From the NCBI RefSeq assembly GCF_000721075.1, contig NZ_JOEQ01000061.1, positions 1-19,187 on the forward strand: 19,187 bases of DNA. The letters run 5' to 3'. The translations under genes and the position numbers were made by a program. Source of the DNA: Streptosporangium amethystogenes (GTDB lineage Bacteria; Actinomycetota; Actinomycetes; Streptosporangiales; Streptosporangiaceae). The notes under the pieces were generated by a model. It made no database searches and was not told the DNA's origin. It saw only the letters and a list, made by a program, of their open reading frames with translations. Below, piece by piece: positions 1 through 6,457 of this stretch. Every line of letters begins with the position of its first letter. Within the stretch, counting starts at the first letter, position 1.

Positions 1-111
1 GTCGCCGTACGCGATTCCAAAGACCCCCACGGCCCCAGCCTTTTCTTCACCCCCACCGAATGGACCACCTTCATCAACACCATCAAGGCCGACGACTTCG
101 ACCTCCCCTAA
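1..111 (+). CDS. C-terminal end of a DUF397-domain protein (partial)
   Basis: The reading frame is open from the first base and stops at TAA 109-111, giving 36 residues. It contains VAVRDSKDP followed by FTPTEW and a final KADDF, which is the classic end of the DUF397 domain (V.VRDSKDP...F....W..F......G.FD). DUF397 proteins are small actinomycete proteins, usually encoded beside an XRE-type helix-turn-helix regulator and often linked to development or secondary metabolism. The biochemical role is poorly known. The start and any partner regulator lie outside the window to the left. A strong hairpin follows 13 bases after the stop. Confidence 0.85.
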   Translation, partial: VAVRDSKDPHGPSLFFTPTEWTTFINTIKADDFDLP

Positions 112-124
112 CCCTCCGACACCC

Positions 125-156
125 CCGGCCGCCCAGGCAACCACCTAGGCGGCCGG
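125..156 (+). terminator. Hairpin terminator candidate after the DUF397 gene
   Basis: Perfect 9-bp arms (CCGGCCGCC at 125-133 and GGCGGCCGG at 148-156) enclose a further AGG/CCT pairing after one mismatch, leaving a 6-base loop. It begins 13 bases after the DUF397 stop. There is no T-tract, which is common for terminators in high-GC actinomycetes. Confidence 0.6.
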
Positions 157-169
157 CTGCCGTCCGTCT

Positions 170-451
170 GTGGCCGACCTCACCCGCGAACACGCATTCC
201 AGCCCGAGCAAAGCCGCCGGGGACAGCGGCTCGGCGACGGCCGGCCGCGCATCCTCACCTTCGCCGACCCGGAGGTGGCGTCGCAGGCGCCCGGGTCGCG
301 GTGCAACGTCGGCGCCTCCGGCGCGGTCCTGCCACGCATGGCCGCCGAAGACCCGTCGTGCGAGGGCATCCTGGTCAACAGCGCTACTAAGCTGATCAGC
401 ATCATCATCAGCAGGGCGTCCGCGCCGGCCATCGCTCAGGGGCCGGTCTGA
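170..451 (+). pseudogene. SseB-family-like fragment, probably truncated
   Basis: A GTG-started frame of 93 residues. Its core, RILTFADPEVA (about residues 27-37) followed by CNVGASGAVLPRMAAEDPSC and GILVNSA, resembles the repeated domain of actinobacterial SseB (enhanced serine sensitivity) proteins, from memory of that family. SseB-like proteins normally carry one or more full domains and are longer than this. The N-terminal part here (MADLTREHAFQPEQ...) does not look like the family, and no ribosome-binding site precedes the GTG, which lies 14 bases after the DUF397 terminator hairpin. I read it as a remnant or degraded copy. A genuine small protein is possible but less likely. The family match is by eye only. 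Confidence 0.4.
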
Positions 452-568
452 CGGGATCGGCTGCGGCGCGGCGAGAGATTTCTCCGGAGCCGTGTCGATC
501 GGTGGGCCGCTCGTTCGACGTGTGAGGGCGAGGGCCGAGAGGCGGCCCCGCGGGATGAGGAGAACGCG

Positions 569-955
569 ATGTCGAAATACCTGCTGATCATGCGGGGCAC
601 CGATGAGACGAACGCGGCCATGATGGCTGATCTCGACGAGATGATGGACACGACCCGCCGGTTCATCGAGGACATGGTGAAGGCCGAGGTTCTCGTCGCG
701 GCCGAAGGGCTGGACGATCCGGGCCAGGGCGTCGTGGTCGACTTCAGCGGCGAGGCGCCGGTGGTCACGGACGGGCCGTACGGCGAGACCAGGGAACTGT
801 TCGGTGGCTACTTCCTGCTCAATGTCGCCACGAAACAGGAGGCGGTCGAGTGGGCCAAGCGGGTCCCGGCGGTCCGCGGGTCCAAGATCGAGGTCCGACG
901 GGTGGCCGAGGCCGACGAGGTCCCGCAGGGCAGCGAGAGCAGCGGCCGGATCTGA
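569..955 (+). CDS. YciI-like (YCII/DGPF-domain) protein paired with ECF42 sigma factor
   Basis: A 128-residue protein preceded by GAGGAGA seven bases upstream of the ATG. It starts MSKYLLIMRG, has a central amphipathic region, then TDGPYGETRE with the DGPY/F signature at residues 68-71, then GGYFLLNV and a C-terminal strand (IEVRRV). This is the YCII-related ferredoxin-like fold of DGPF proteins. Their biochemical activity is largely unknown. In actinobacteria they are the standard genomic companions of ECF42 sigma factors and often belong to the sigma factor's own regulon. The stop codon shares one base with the next gene's ATG (TGATG at 953-957), so the two are translationally coupled. The family call is firm; the role is unknown. 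Confidence 0.9.
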   Translation: MSKYLLIMRGTDETNAAMMADLDEMMDTTRRFIEDMVKAEVLVAAEGLDDPGQGVVVDFSGEAPVVTDGPYGETRELFGGYFLLNVATKQEAVEWAKRVPAVRGSKIEVRRVAEADEVPQGSESSGRI

Positions 956-2169
956 TGGGTACGGCCGACGTCGAGGCCGTCTGGCGGATCGAGTCGGCCC
1001 GGATCGTCGCCGCGCTGACCCGGTTCACCGGCGATTTCGGGTTGGCCGAGGACGCGGCCCAGGAGGCGGTGGCTGAGGCGCTGGTGTCGTGGCCGCGTGC
1101 CTCTCCGGCCAATCCGGCCGGCTGGCTGATGGCCACGGCCCGGCGGCGGGCGATCGACGCGATCCGCCGCCGGGCCGCCCTCCAGGACCGATACGCCCTG
1201 CTGGCGGCCGCCCCCGCGGGCGACCAGGAAATCGACCCCGACAGGATCGACGACGACGTCCTGGCGCTGATGTTCGTCAGCTGCCACCCGGTGCTCTCCC
1301 GTGAGGCCCGGGTGGCGCTGACCCTGCGCGTGGTCGGCGGCCTGTCCAGCGAGGAGATCGCCCGCGCGTTCCTGGTATCCGTGCCGACCGTGCAGGCCCG
1401 CATCACCCGGGGCAAGAAGACGATCGCGGCGGCCGGGGTGCCGTTCGAGCTGCCGCCGACCGGCGAGCGCCGGGAACGGCTGGGCGGCGTGCTCAGCGTC
1501 CTCTACGTGATCTTCACCGAGGGGTCGACGGCCACGTCGGGCGACCGGCTGCTGCGCCCCGACGTCGCGTACGAGGCGATCCGGCTGGCCCGCACGCTGG
1601 CCGCGCTGCAGCCCGACGAGCCGGAGGTGCACGGCCTGCTCGCGTTGTGCGAGCTGACGGCCGCGCGCTTCCCGGCCCGGACCGGCCCGGACGGCACGCC
1701 GGTCCTGCTCGAGGACCAGGACCGGCGGCTGTGGGACTTCTCGGCGATCCGCCGGGGGCTGGCCGCGCTGGCCAGGGCATCGACCCGCGGCCTCGGCCTC
1801 TATGGCCTGCAGGCCGCGATCGCCGCCGCCCACGCGTCGGCGCCCTCGGTCGAGGCGACCGACTGGGATCGGATCGTGCTGCTCTACGAGGCGCTCGGCC
1901 GGGTCGCGCCCTCGCCGCTGGTCGAGCTCAACCGGGCCGTTGCCGTGGCCATGGCCTCGGGTCCGGCTCAGGCCCTGGCCATCGTGGACGAGCTGATCGC
2001 CTCGGACCGGCTCCCCGGTTCGCATCTGGTTCCGACCGTACGCGGGGAACTGCTGGCCCGCCTCGGCCGGCGACCGGAGGCGCGTGCCGAGCTGGAGCTG
2101 GCCGCCCGGCTGTGCGCCAACCAGCGCGAACGCTCAGTGCTGCTGCGCAAGGTGGCCGCGCTGGACTGA
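955..2169 (+). CDS. ECF42-type RNA polymerase sigma factor with long C-terminal extension
   Basis: A 404-residue protein. Residues about 15-75 form sigma region 2 (FGLAEDAAQEAVAEAL, then PAGWLMATARRRAIDAIRR). Residues about 117-157 form region 4 (LTLRVVGGLSSEEIARAFLVSVPTVQARI). After these a roughly 240-residue extension runs through VLYVIFTEG, the HGLLALCELTAARF helix and SPLVELNRAVAVAMASG, which matches the TPR-like C-terminal domain that defines ECF42. The group has no classical anti-sigma factor; the extension is thought to control activity. I chose the ATG at 955 because it overlaps the YciI stop and gives a canonical N-terminus; the longer open frame upstream is only YciI in another frame. 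The long minus-strand frame opposite is a composition shadow. The signal that activates this sigma factor cannot be read from the sequence. Confidence 0.92.
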   Translation: MGTADVEAVWRIESARIVAALTRFTGDFGLAEDAAQEAVAEALVSWPRASPANPAGWLMATARRRAIDAIRRRAALQDRYALLAAAPAGDQEIDPDRIDDDVLALMFVSCHPVLSREARVALTLRVVGGLSSEEIARAFLVSVPTVQARITRGKKTIAAAGVPFELPPTGERRERLGGVLSVLYVIFTEGSTATSGDRLLRPDVAYEAIRLARTLAALQPDEPEVHGLLALCELTAARFPARTGPDGTPVLLEDQDRRLWDFSAIRRGLAALARASTRGLGLYGLQAAIAAAHASAPSVEATDWDRIVLLYEALGRVAPSPLVELNRAVAVAMASGPAQALAIVDELIASDRLPGSHLVPTVRGELLARLGRRPEARAELELAARLCANQRERSVLLRKVAALD

Positions 2170-2479
2170 CTTCCCCAGCGCGGCCGGCCCGGATTCGAGC
2201 GCGGCCCGGATGCGAACATGCCTGACAACCCCGGATGACTGCTCGCGAGGAAATCCCCGAGCGGGATCGCCGCCGTCCGAAGCTCGATCGCCTTCTTCTC
2301 CGGTGCGGAGATGACGGCGAGAGACGAGCACGGGGTGGAGACCGAGTACACCGAGGCCGGGCTGACCTCGCATCGGGTCTGGACCAGGTCGGAGTGGCCC
2401 CGCGTGTGATCCGGCCCGGTAGTCGTACGATCTTCATCGCAGGCGCCCCCGTATCCGACCCGACACGGAAAGCGATGAC
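2170..2479. other. Intergenic region with a possible gene scrap
   Basis: A 310-bp gap between the sigma factor and the NIPSNAP gene. It holds a 32-codon frame at 2311-2409 (MTARDEHGVETEYTEAG..., TGA stop) that continues open upstream in a plausible coding phase (AAVRSSIAFFSGAE). This could be a gene scrap, but I recognise no family and see no ribosome-binding site for the ATG at 2311. No clear terminator or operator was found. Confidence 0.3.
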
Positions 2480-2779
2480 ATGGCCAGGACCTTTCAGCAT
2501 CGCACCTACACGATCCAGGAGGGCCTGATGGGGGAATGGGTGGAGAAATGGCGATCGAAGGTCGCGCCGCTCCGCCGTGAATTCGGGTTCGAGATCCATG
2601 GCGCCTGGGTGGATCACGAGCGGAACCAGTTCATCGTGGTCCTCTCGTACGACGGTCCGGAAAGTTTCCGAGAGCGGAATCAGCAGTACTGGGACTCTCT
2701 CAACCGCATCGAATCGGGCGTGGAGCCGCTGCTCTACCTGATGAACCGGGTGATCCGCGAGGTGACCCCCGTCTACTGA
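2480..2779 (+). CDS. NIPSNAP-family protein
   Basis: A 99-residue protein with a GGAAAG ribosome-binding site about seven bases before the ATG. It begins with the strand TFQHRTYTIQEG, then an amphipathic helix (MGEWVEKWRSKVAPLRREFGFEIHGAW is its span), then NQFIVVLSYDGPESFRERNQQYW and a final strand region. This order (short strand, helix, G.W, then V.l..y..pe.f......Y) is the ferredoxin-like NIPSNAP / dimeric alpha-beta barrel pattern. Such small proteins bind or modify small molecules in various pathways, and no specific substrate can be read here. It is alone, with no obvious operon partner; the enoyl-CoA hydratase converges from the other strand about 280 bp away. Confidence 0.75.
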   Translation: MARTFQHRTYTIQEGLMGEWVEKWRSKVAPLRREFGFEIHGAWVDHERNQFIVVLSYDGPESFRERNQQYWDSLNRIESGVEPLLYLMNRVIREVTPVY

Positions 2780-2953
2780 CGGTCCGTGCGATGACTCTCG
2801 GAGAAAATCGTCAAGATTGCGCGTGTCCTCCCTTTGCTGGATCCGCTGATCCGCGCACGGCCCTCCGGCGACACGGGTAGCCGCTTCGCGGTACGCGACC
2901 TGGCAGGTCTGGCCGTCACAGGGCTCGCGGGTGCGCTTCTACCGTGCTGTGCC

Positions 2954-3060
2954 ATGGACGCCCCAGATCTCCTCATCCGCGACGCCTCCCTCCGCGGTGA
3001 GCGTCCGGCCGTCGGTCCGAGCGATCCGGGACGGTATAGCCGGCTCCTGGACCTCGATCG
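2954..3060 (+). pseudogene. Possible N-terminal remnant of an amidohydrolase, frameshifted
   Basis: From ATG 2954 the frame reads MDAPDLLIRDASLRGER. Near 3004 the plausible continuation moves to the neighbouring frame, as SVRAIRDGIAG. Together they resemble the opening of amidohydrolase-superfamily proteins (DLLIR.A.L.G....V.VRDG.IA). The catalytic part is absent, because the convergent enoyl-CoA hydratase occupies 3062 onward. The match is short and composition could produce it, so this is a weak call. Nothing recognisable was found in 2780-2953. Confidence 0.22.
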
Positions 3061-3061
3061 T

Positions 3062-3733
3062 TCAGCCGAGGGGGTCGACCTTCTCCCGCAGCCTCTCCAT
3101 GGCGGGCCCGTACATGCGGGCCTTGATGGTGCCGAGGGTGGGGCCGCCCTTGGCCGTCTGGGCGCGCGCGATCTCCATCGCGGTCTGCCGCACGGCGTCC
3201 TCGTCCACCGCGCGGTCGACGATGGCGGCGGCCAGGGCGTCATGGCCGCCGTAGCGGCGTGCGGTGGTCATCGCCTCGTGCGCGGTCTGCGGGGCCAGCC
3301 GGGCCTGGATCAGCGCGGACATGCCCGGAGTGAACGGGATGTTGATGTCGGCCTCGGGCAAGCACCAGTAGCCCCGGTCGGCGCGCATCACCCGAAAGTC
3401 GTGGGCCAGGGAGAACATCGCGCCGGCCGCGAAGGTGTGCCCCTGCAGGGCGGCCACGGTGACCATCGGCAGGGCCAGTACCCGCGCCAGGAGCTCGTGA
3501 ACGCTGACCACGTAGTCCCGGTGCCGGTCGGCGTGGGCGAACAGCCAGTCCAGGTCCAGGCCGTTGGAGAAGAACTTGCCGGTCGCGACGGTCACCAGGG
3601 CACGGGGGCCCTCCGCCTTCTCCACCTCGTCCAGCGCGGCGTTGACGGAGGCGATCCAGTCGGGGTGGAAGCGGTTCTCGGTGTCCCCGATGTCGAGGAT
3701 GAAAACGTCGTCCTGGCGGTCGAGCGTGGGCAT
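3062..3733 (-). CDS. Enoyl-CoA hydratase/isomerase family protein
   Basis: A 223-residue crotonase-fold protein. The ATG at 3733 was chosen over the frame's earlier start (3766) because GGAA lies just upstream of it. The oxyanion-hole segments are visible: FFSNGLDLDWL at about 54-64 and GHTFAAGAMFSLAHDFRVM at about 98-116, with LPEADINIPF at about 125-134. The Glu in PEADIN (about residue 127) is the likely catalytic acid/base position seen in delta3-delta2-enoyl-CoA isomerases. It is shorter than the usual 250-260 residues, which fits isomerase-type members better than long hydratases. It probably acts on unsaturated acyl-CoA in fatty-acid breakdown. It stands alone and has a palindromic element about 140 bp upstream. 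Confidence 0.88.
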   Translation of the reverse strand: MPTLDRQDDVFILDIGDTENRFHPDWIASVNAALDEVEKAEGPRALVTVATGKFFSNGLDLDWLFAHADRHRDYVVSVHELLARVLALPMVTVAALQGHTFAAGAMFSLAHDFRVMRADRGYWCLPEADINIPFTPGMSALIQARLAPQTAHEAMTTARRYGGHDALAAAIVDRAVDEDAVRQTAMEIARAQTAKGGPTLGTIKARMYGPAMERLREKVDPLG

Positions 3734-4150
3734 GCCTGATTCCTTTCGCGGCTGTCGCTCATGCACATCTGGCCCGGCTGGGGTCGGCAGCCGCGCCCGC
3801 GACGAGCGAGCCGTCGAACATGAGCACCTTTCTGACGTCGAAGACCGGCGGGAGCCTGCGTTGGCAACGATGCTACTAGTGAGTAACTACGGCGAATCGC
3901 ATATTACATCGAGGTGGCTCATTTGTCCGCAGGATCAGCCCCGAGCGCGGAGTCATAATCCAGCGTGACGTAAAGCCCCCTCGCGGATCATCGGACCGCC
4001 CCAAGGTTTTGAAATCCTGTGGCCGACCACCTCGGGTCCCCCCGCTTACCGTGGGAGCAGGTTCCCTGCCGTGCCGACCGCCGGCTCGGGCAGCGCGTCG
4101 CGCTTTCCCCCAGAGCCGGAGTTCGAGATCTCCACCCGCGAGGAGATGCG
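3734..4150. other. Divergent intergenic region, AT-richer in its centre
   Basis: A 417-bp region between the start of the enoyl-CoA hydratase gene (minus) and the start of the small secreted protein (plus). The stretch around 3870-3965 is clearly poorer in GC than its surroundings and should contain promoter elements for one or both genes. Apart from the palindrome listed separately I see no gene, RNA or repeat here. Confidence 0.5.
3877..3889. promoter_or_regulatory. Short palindromic operator candidate upstream of the enoyl-CoA hydratase
   Basis: TAGT-GAGTA-ACTA is an interrupted palindrome in an AT-richer patch 144 bp upstream of the hydratase start. The surrounding ACTAGTGAGTAACT resembles TetR-type operators. 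The arms are only 4 bp, so chance is possible, and no cognate regulator is adjacent. Confidence 0.3.
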
Positions 4151-4474
4151 ATGATCAAGGTCAGGAACGCTCTCGCAGCCGGGACGATGGCGGCCTCCGC
4201 CCTCGTCGCTCCCATGACGACGCCGGCTCCGTCCGCCGTCGCGGACACCGTGGCCTCGAACACCTCGACCACTCTCCGCTCCGCCCAGAAGCCCTGCCGC
4301 AAGCACAGGAACCCCGAGAGGTGCCGCGCCCGGCACGGTCACGGCGGCGGTCACGGCGTCGTCGGCAGGGGCGGTGTCAGCGTCGACATAGGCCCCGGCG
4401 ATGTCGGCATCGGTGGCGATATCAGCGACAACCAGACTCCCGGCAACAGGGGCGGCGCGGGGATCGACGACTGA
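4151..4474 (+). CDS. Small secreted Gly/Asp-rich hypothetical protein
   Basis: A 107-residue protein with a good ribosome-binding site (GAGGAGA, about 4 bases before the ATG). Residues 1-31 form a signal peptide: KVR at the start, a hydrophobic core (ALAAGTMAASALVAP), then an A-x-A-like exit near SAVADT. The mature part has a basic, two-cysteine segment (KPCRKHRNPERCRARHG, about 47-63), a His/Gly run, and an acidic glycine-rich tail with near-repeats (VSVDIGPGDVGIGGDI) ending GGAGIDD. I do not recognise the family. The composition suggests an exported, flexible, perhaps metal-binding peptide, but that is inference. A 7-bp hairpin lies about 30 bases downstream. Confidence 0.65.
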   Translation: MIKVRNALAAGTMAASALVAPMTTPAPSAVADTVASNTSTTLRSAQKPCRKHRNPERCRARHGHGGGHGVVGRGGVSVDIGPGDVGIGGDISDNQTPGNRGGAGIDD

Positions 4475-4503
4475 CAGGGCCGTGCACGGCTCGCGAGGCA
4501 CCG

Positions 4504-4521
4504 CCGCGTCCCTCGACGCGG
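4504..4521 (+). terminator. Hairpin terminator candidate after the small secreted protein
   Basis: CCGCGTC (4504-4510) and GACGCGG (4515-4521) form a perfect 7-bp stem with the 4-base loop CCTC, 30 bases after the upstream stop. No T-tract follows. The remaining gap up to 4644 shows nothing else. Confidence 0.45.
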
Positions 4522-4644
4522 GCCACGAACAGGCGGGGTGTGGACCCGCGCTTTCCGTTGAGGAACCGGCAGGCCCCTGGCATGAGGTCGCGGCCACTTC
4601 ACCGGTCCGCGAGATCACGGGCCGGCCCCGACATGTCCGCAGCC

Positions 4645-4989
4645 CTACCGCCCGGCCTCGTGCGCGTCGACCAGCCGCTTGGGAGCCGTCAGGCACCATG
4701 CCTCGGTGACCAGCTCGAACAACTCATCCGGATCGATCTTCGCGAGGTGCACCACGATCCAGCCGAACCGGCCCGCGGTGAACTGGACCTCGAACACCTC
4801 CGGCCGCTCCGTCACCAGCGCGATCTGCTCATCGATCGTCGCCTTGAGGCCCACGGTCTCCGTGTCCCCCCATATGTAGCCGAAACCCTTGCCCCGGACC
4901 TTCAGCGAGGTCCAGCTGCCGGAGTCGCTCTGCTGCACCTCGGGAAGCCGGTCGAGCATCTCCAGGAATTCACCAACACTCACACCCAT
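4645..4989 (-). CDS. MmcQ/YjbR-family (CyaY-like fold) protein
   Basis: A 114-residue protein. It opens with an N-terminal helix (FLEMLDRLPEVQQSD), followed by SLKVRGKGFGYIW, a strand-rich centre (VGLKATIDEQIALVTERPEVFEV), the signature GWIVVHLAKIDPDELFELVTEAW, then LTAPKRL near the end. This is the MmcQ/YjbR (DUF419) pattern, a small double-wing DNA-binding-like fold of unproven function. The ribosome-binding site before the ATG at 4989 is weak. It follows the TetR gene in the same direction with a gap of 74 bp, so they may be co-transcribed, but a functional link is not evident. Confidence 0.85.
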   Translation of the reverse strand: MGVSVGEFLEMLDRLPEVQQSDSGSWTSLKVRGKGFGYIWGDTETVGLKATIDEQIALVTERPEVFEVQFTAGRFGWIVVHLAKIDPDELFELVTEAWCLTAPKRLVDAHEAGR

Positions 4990-5063
4990 GGGCCACGTCT
5001 ATCAGAGCACTCCGACAATCTCCGCGGGCACGGCCCGGCCGGGACACCCGCCACCCACCCGGA

Positions 5064-5678
5064 TCAGGTGTCGCACATCCCGCGCAGCACGATGGCCAGG
5101 CCCCCGTAGAACTCCTCGTCCGCGCCGACGAGGCGCGCGTGACCCGCCGTCTCGGCCATGTACGGAAAGTCGGCAGGGGCGAGCCCGGCGATGACGGTCG
5201 TGCCCGCACCCGACAACGGGCCCAGATGCTCCAGCTGGACCGCGCCGATCACGTAGCTCAGCAGGCCGCGCAGCGCGATGACCCGGTCCGCACCCGCCAG
5301 ACCGGCCTCGGTGAGGATGCCGAGCACCGCCTCCGACCAGCGCAGCACGCCCACGGAACGGTGCCGGTGGGTCATCGTCAGCGGCACGACGTGTGGGTGC
5401 GCGCCCACCTGGTCGCGCAACCTGCCGACCAGTGTGGTGACCCGTTCGCGCCATGACGTCCCCGGCGGCGGTGAGACGTCGACGCCGCCGAGCACCAGCT
5501 CGACCACGAGCCCTTCCACTTCCTGGCGGTCGCCGACGTAGCGGTAAAGCGCCATCGCGCTCATGCCGAGCTCCGTGGCGACCGCGCGCATCGACAGGGC
5601 CGCGAGGCCGTCGCGGTCGATGACGGCGAGGGCGGCGGCGGCGATCTGGTCCTGGGTGAGCGAACGCGGACGTGGCAT
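5064..5678 (-). CDS. TetR-family transcriptional regulator (divergent from the peroxiredoxin-like gene)
   Basis: A 204-residue protein. It begins MPRPRSLTQDQIAAAALAVIDRDG. The helix-turn-helix is at about residues 28-47 (LSMRAVATELGMSAMALYRYVGDR), typical of TetR proteins with a TetR_C-like ligand domain. The C-terminal two-thirds is helical and includes GLLSYVIGAVQLEHL. The ATG at 5678 starts exactly at the canonical N-terminus; longer open frame upstream runs into the divergent gene. It lies 69 bp from the oppositely oriented peroxiredoxin-like gene, and the gap contains a long palindrome. It most likely represses itself and that neighbour. The ligand is unknown. Confidence 0.93.
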   Translation of the reverse strand: MPRPRSLTQDQIAAAALAVIDRDGLAALSMRAVATELGMSAMALYRYVGDRQEVEGLVVELVLGGVDVSPPPGTSWRERVTTLVGRLRDQVGAHPHVVPLTMTHRHRSVGVLRWSEAVLGILTEAGLAGADRVIALRGLLSYVIGAVQLEHLGPLSGAGTTVIAGLAPADFPYMAETAGHARLVGADEEFYGGLAIVLRGMCDT

Positions 5679-5683
5679 GGCGG

Positions 5684-5711
5684 TTGAAAGTGTACGGCAT
5701 ACGCCTACAAT
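5684..5711 (+). promoter_or_regulatory. Predicted promoter of the peroxiredoxin-like gene
   Basis: TTGAAA (5684-5689) and TACAAT (5706-5711) are separated by 16 bp and precede the ATG at 5748 by a normal leader length. The -10 lies inside the operator palindrome, so bound TetR would block RNA polymerase. Confidence 0.55.
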
Positions 5712-5735
5712 CGTAGGTATATACCGTACGCCTAC
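5692..5735. promoter_or_regulatory. Long palindromic TetR operator plus a third half-site
   Basis: Two 17-bp arms, 5692-5708 and 5713-5729, flank the 4-base spacer AATC and match at 14 of 17 positions as inverted copies. The core is CCTAC-AATC-GTAGG. A third copy of the half-site (CGTACGCCTAC, 5725-5735) overlaps the right edge. The site lies between the divergent TetR and peroxiredoxin-like genes and covers the predicted -10 of the latter, as expected for a repressor site. Confidence 0.75.
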
Positions 5736-5747
5736 GAGGGAGTTCCG

Positions 5748-6320
5748 ATGCGTCTCCACCCTGGCTCCACCGTCCCCGCCCGCGAACTGGAATCCGTCAC
5801 CGGCCCCGCGGCCCCCGTCCCGGACCGGGACCGTCTCGTTCACCTGCAGTTCCGGCGCTTCGCCGGCTGCCCGGTCTGCAACCTGCACCTGCGCTCCTTC
5901 GTCACCCGGCACACCGAGATCGAGGCGGCCGGAATCCGCGAGGTGGTGGTGTTCCACTCCCCCGCCGAGGAACTGGCCGAGCACGCCACGGGCCTGCCGT
6001 TCGCCGTCGTCGCCGACCCGGACAAGAAGCTGTACGCGGAGTTCGGCGTGGAACAGGCACCCCGCGCGCTGCTCGACCCCCGGGTCTGGGCGACGATCGT
6101 CCGAGCCGTCGTACGCGGTCTCTGGACGGTCGCCCGCGGGCAGGAGCGTCTACCGTCCATCCGGCCGCGCGGCGGGCGGCTCGGACTCCCCGCCGACTTC
6201 CTGATCGCCCCCGACGGCCGGGTGGTCGCGTGCGGGTACGGCGAGCATGCCTACGACCAGTGGCCACTCGACGAGGTGCTGGCCCTGGCGGCCCGCGCAC
6301 GCCGGGCGGACATTCGCTGA
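5748..6320 (+). CDS. Peroxiredoxin-like (AhpC/TSA-type thioredoxin-fold) protein
   Basis: A 190-residue protein with GAGGGAG upstream of the ATG. Residues 28-51 (DRLVHLQFRRFAGCPVCNLHLRSF) carry a CPVC motif (Cys41, Cys44) at the start of a helix after the first strand, as in AhpC/TSA peroxiredoxin-like proteins. REVVVFHSPAEEL and LPFAVVADPDKKLYAEFGV follow, the latter typical of peroxiredoxins. The C-terminal LGLPADFLIAPDGRVVACGYG is the usual final strand pair. It is probably a cytosolic thiol-dependent redox enzyme reducing peroxides or a related substrate. Divergence from TetR and the operator suggest inducible expression. The true substrate is unknown. Confidence 0.85.
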   Translation: MRLHPGSTVPARELESVTGPAAPVPDRDRLVHLQFRRFAGCPVCNLHLRSFVTRHTEIEAAGIREVVVFHSPAEELAEHATGLPFAVVADPDKKLYAEFGVEQAPRALLDPRVWATIVRAVVRGLWTVARGQERLPSIRPRGGRLGLPADFLIAPDGRVVACGYGEHAYDQWPLDEVLALAARARRADIR

Positions 6321-6457
6321 GCCGGTCACGGTCGCCGGTCTCCGGCAGCGCCTTGAGACCGGACAGGATGTACGGCCGACTCGCCCCGCGATCCCGATCC
6401 GCCGTTCGGCTCGGTATATCGGGTGCTCTCTGCGCTTGCCCTTGCCATACTGCTCCA

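Noticed and set aside
808..2025. 405-residue minus-strand frame opposite the sigma factor
   Set aside because: Arg/Gly/Gln-rich composition artefact lying antisense to a clear ECF42 gene; no family motif.
2834..3739. 301-residue plus-strand frame
   Set aside because: Antisense to the enoyl-CoA hydratase gene; composition shadow.
4009..5109. 366-residue plus-strand frame
   Set aside because: Covers the secreted mini-protein and MmcQ/YjbR genes in the wrong frame or strand; Arg/Pro-rich with no motif.
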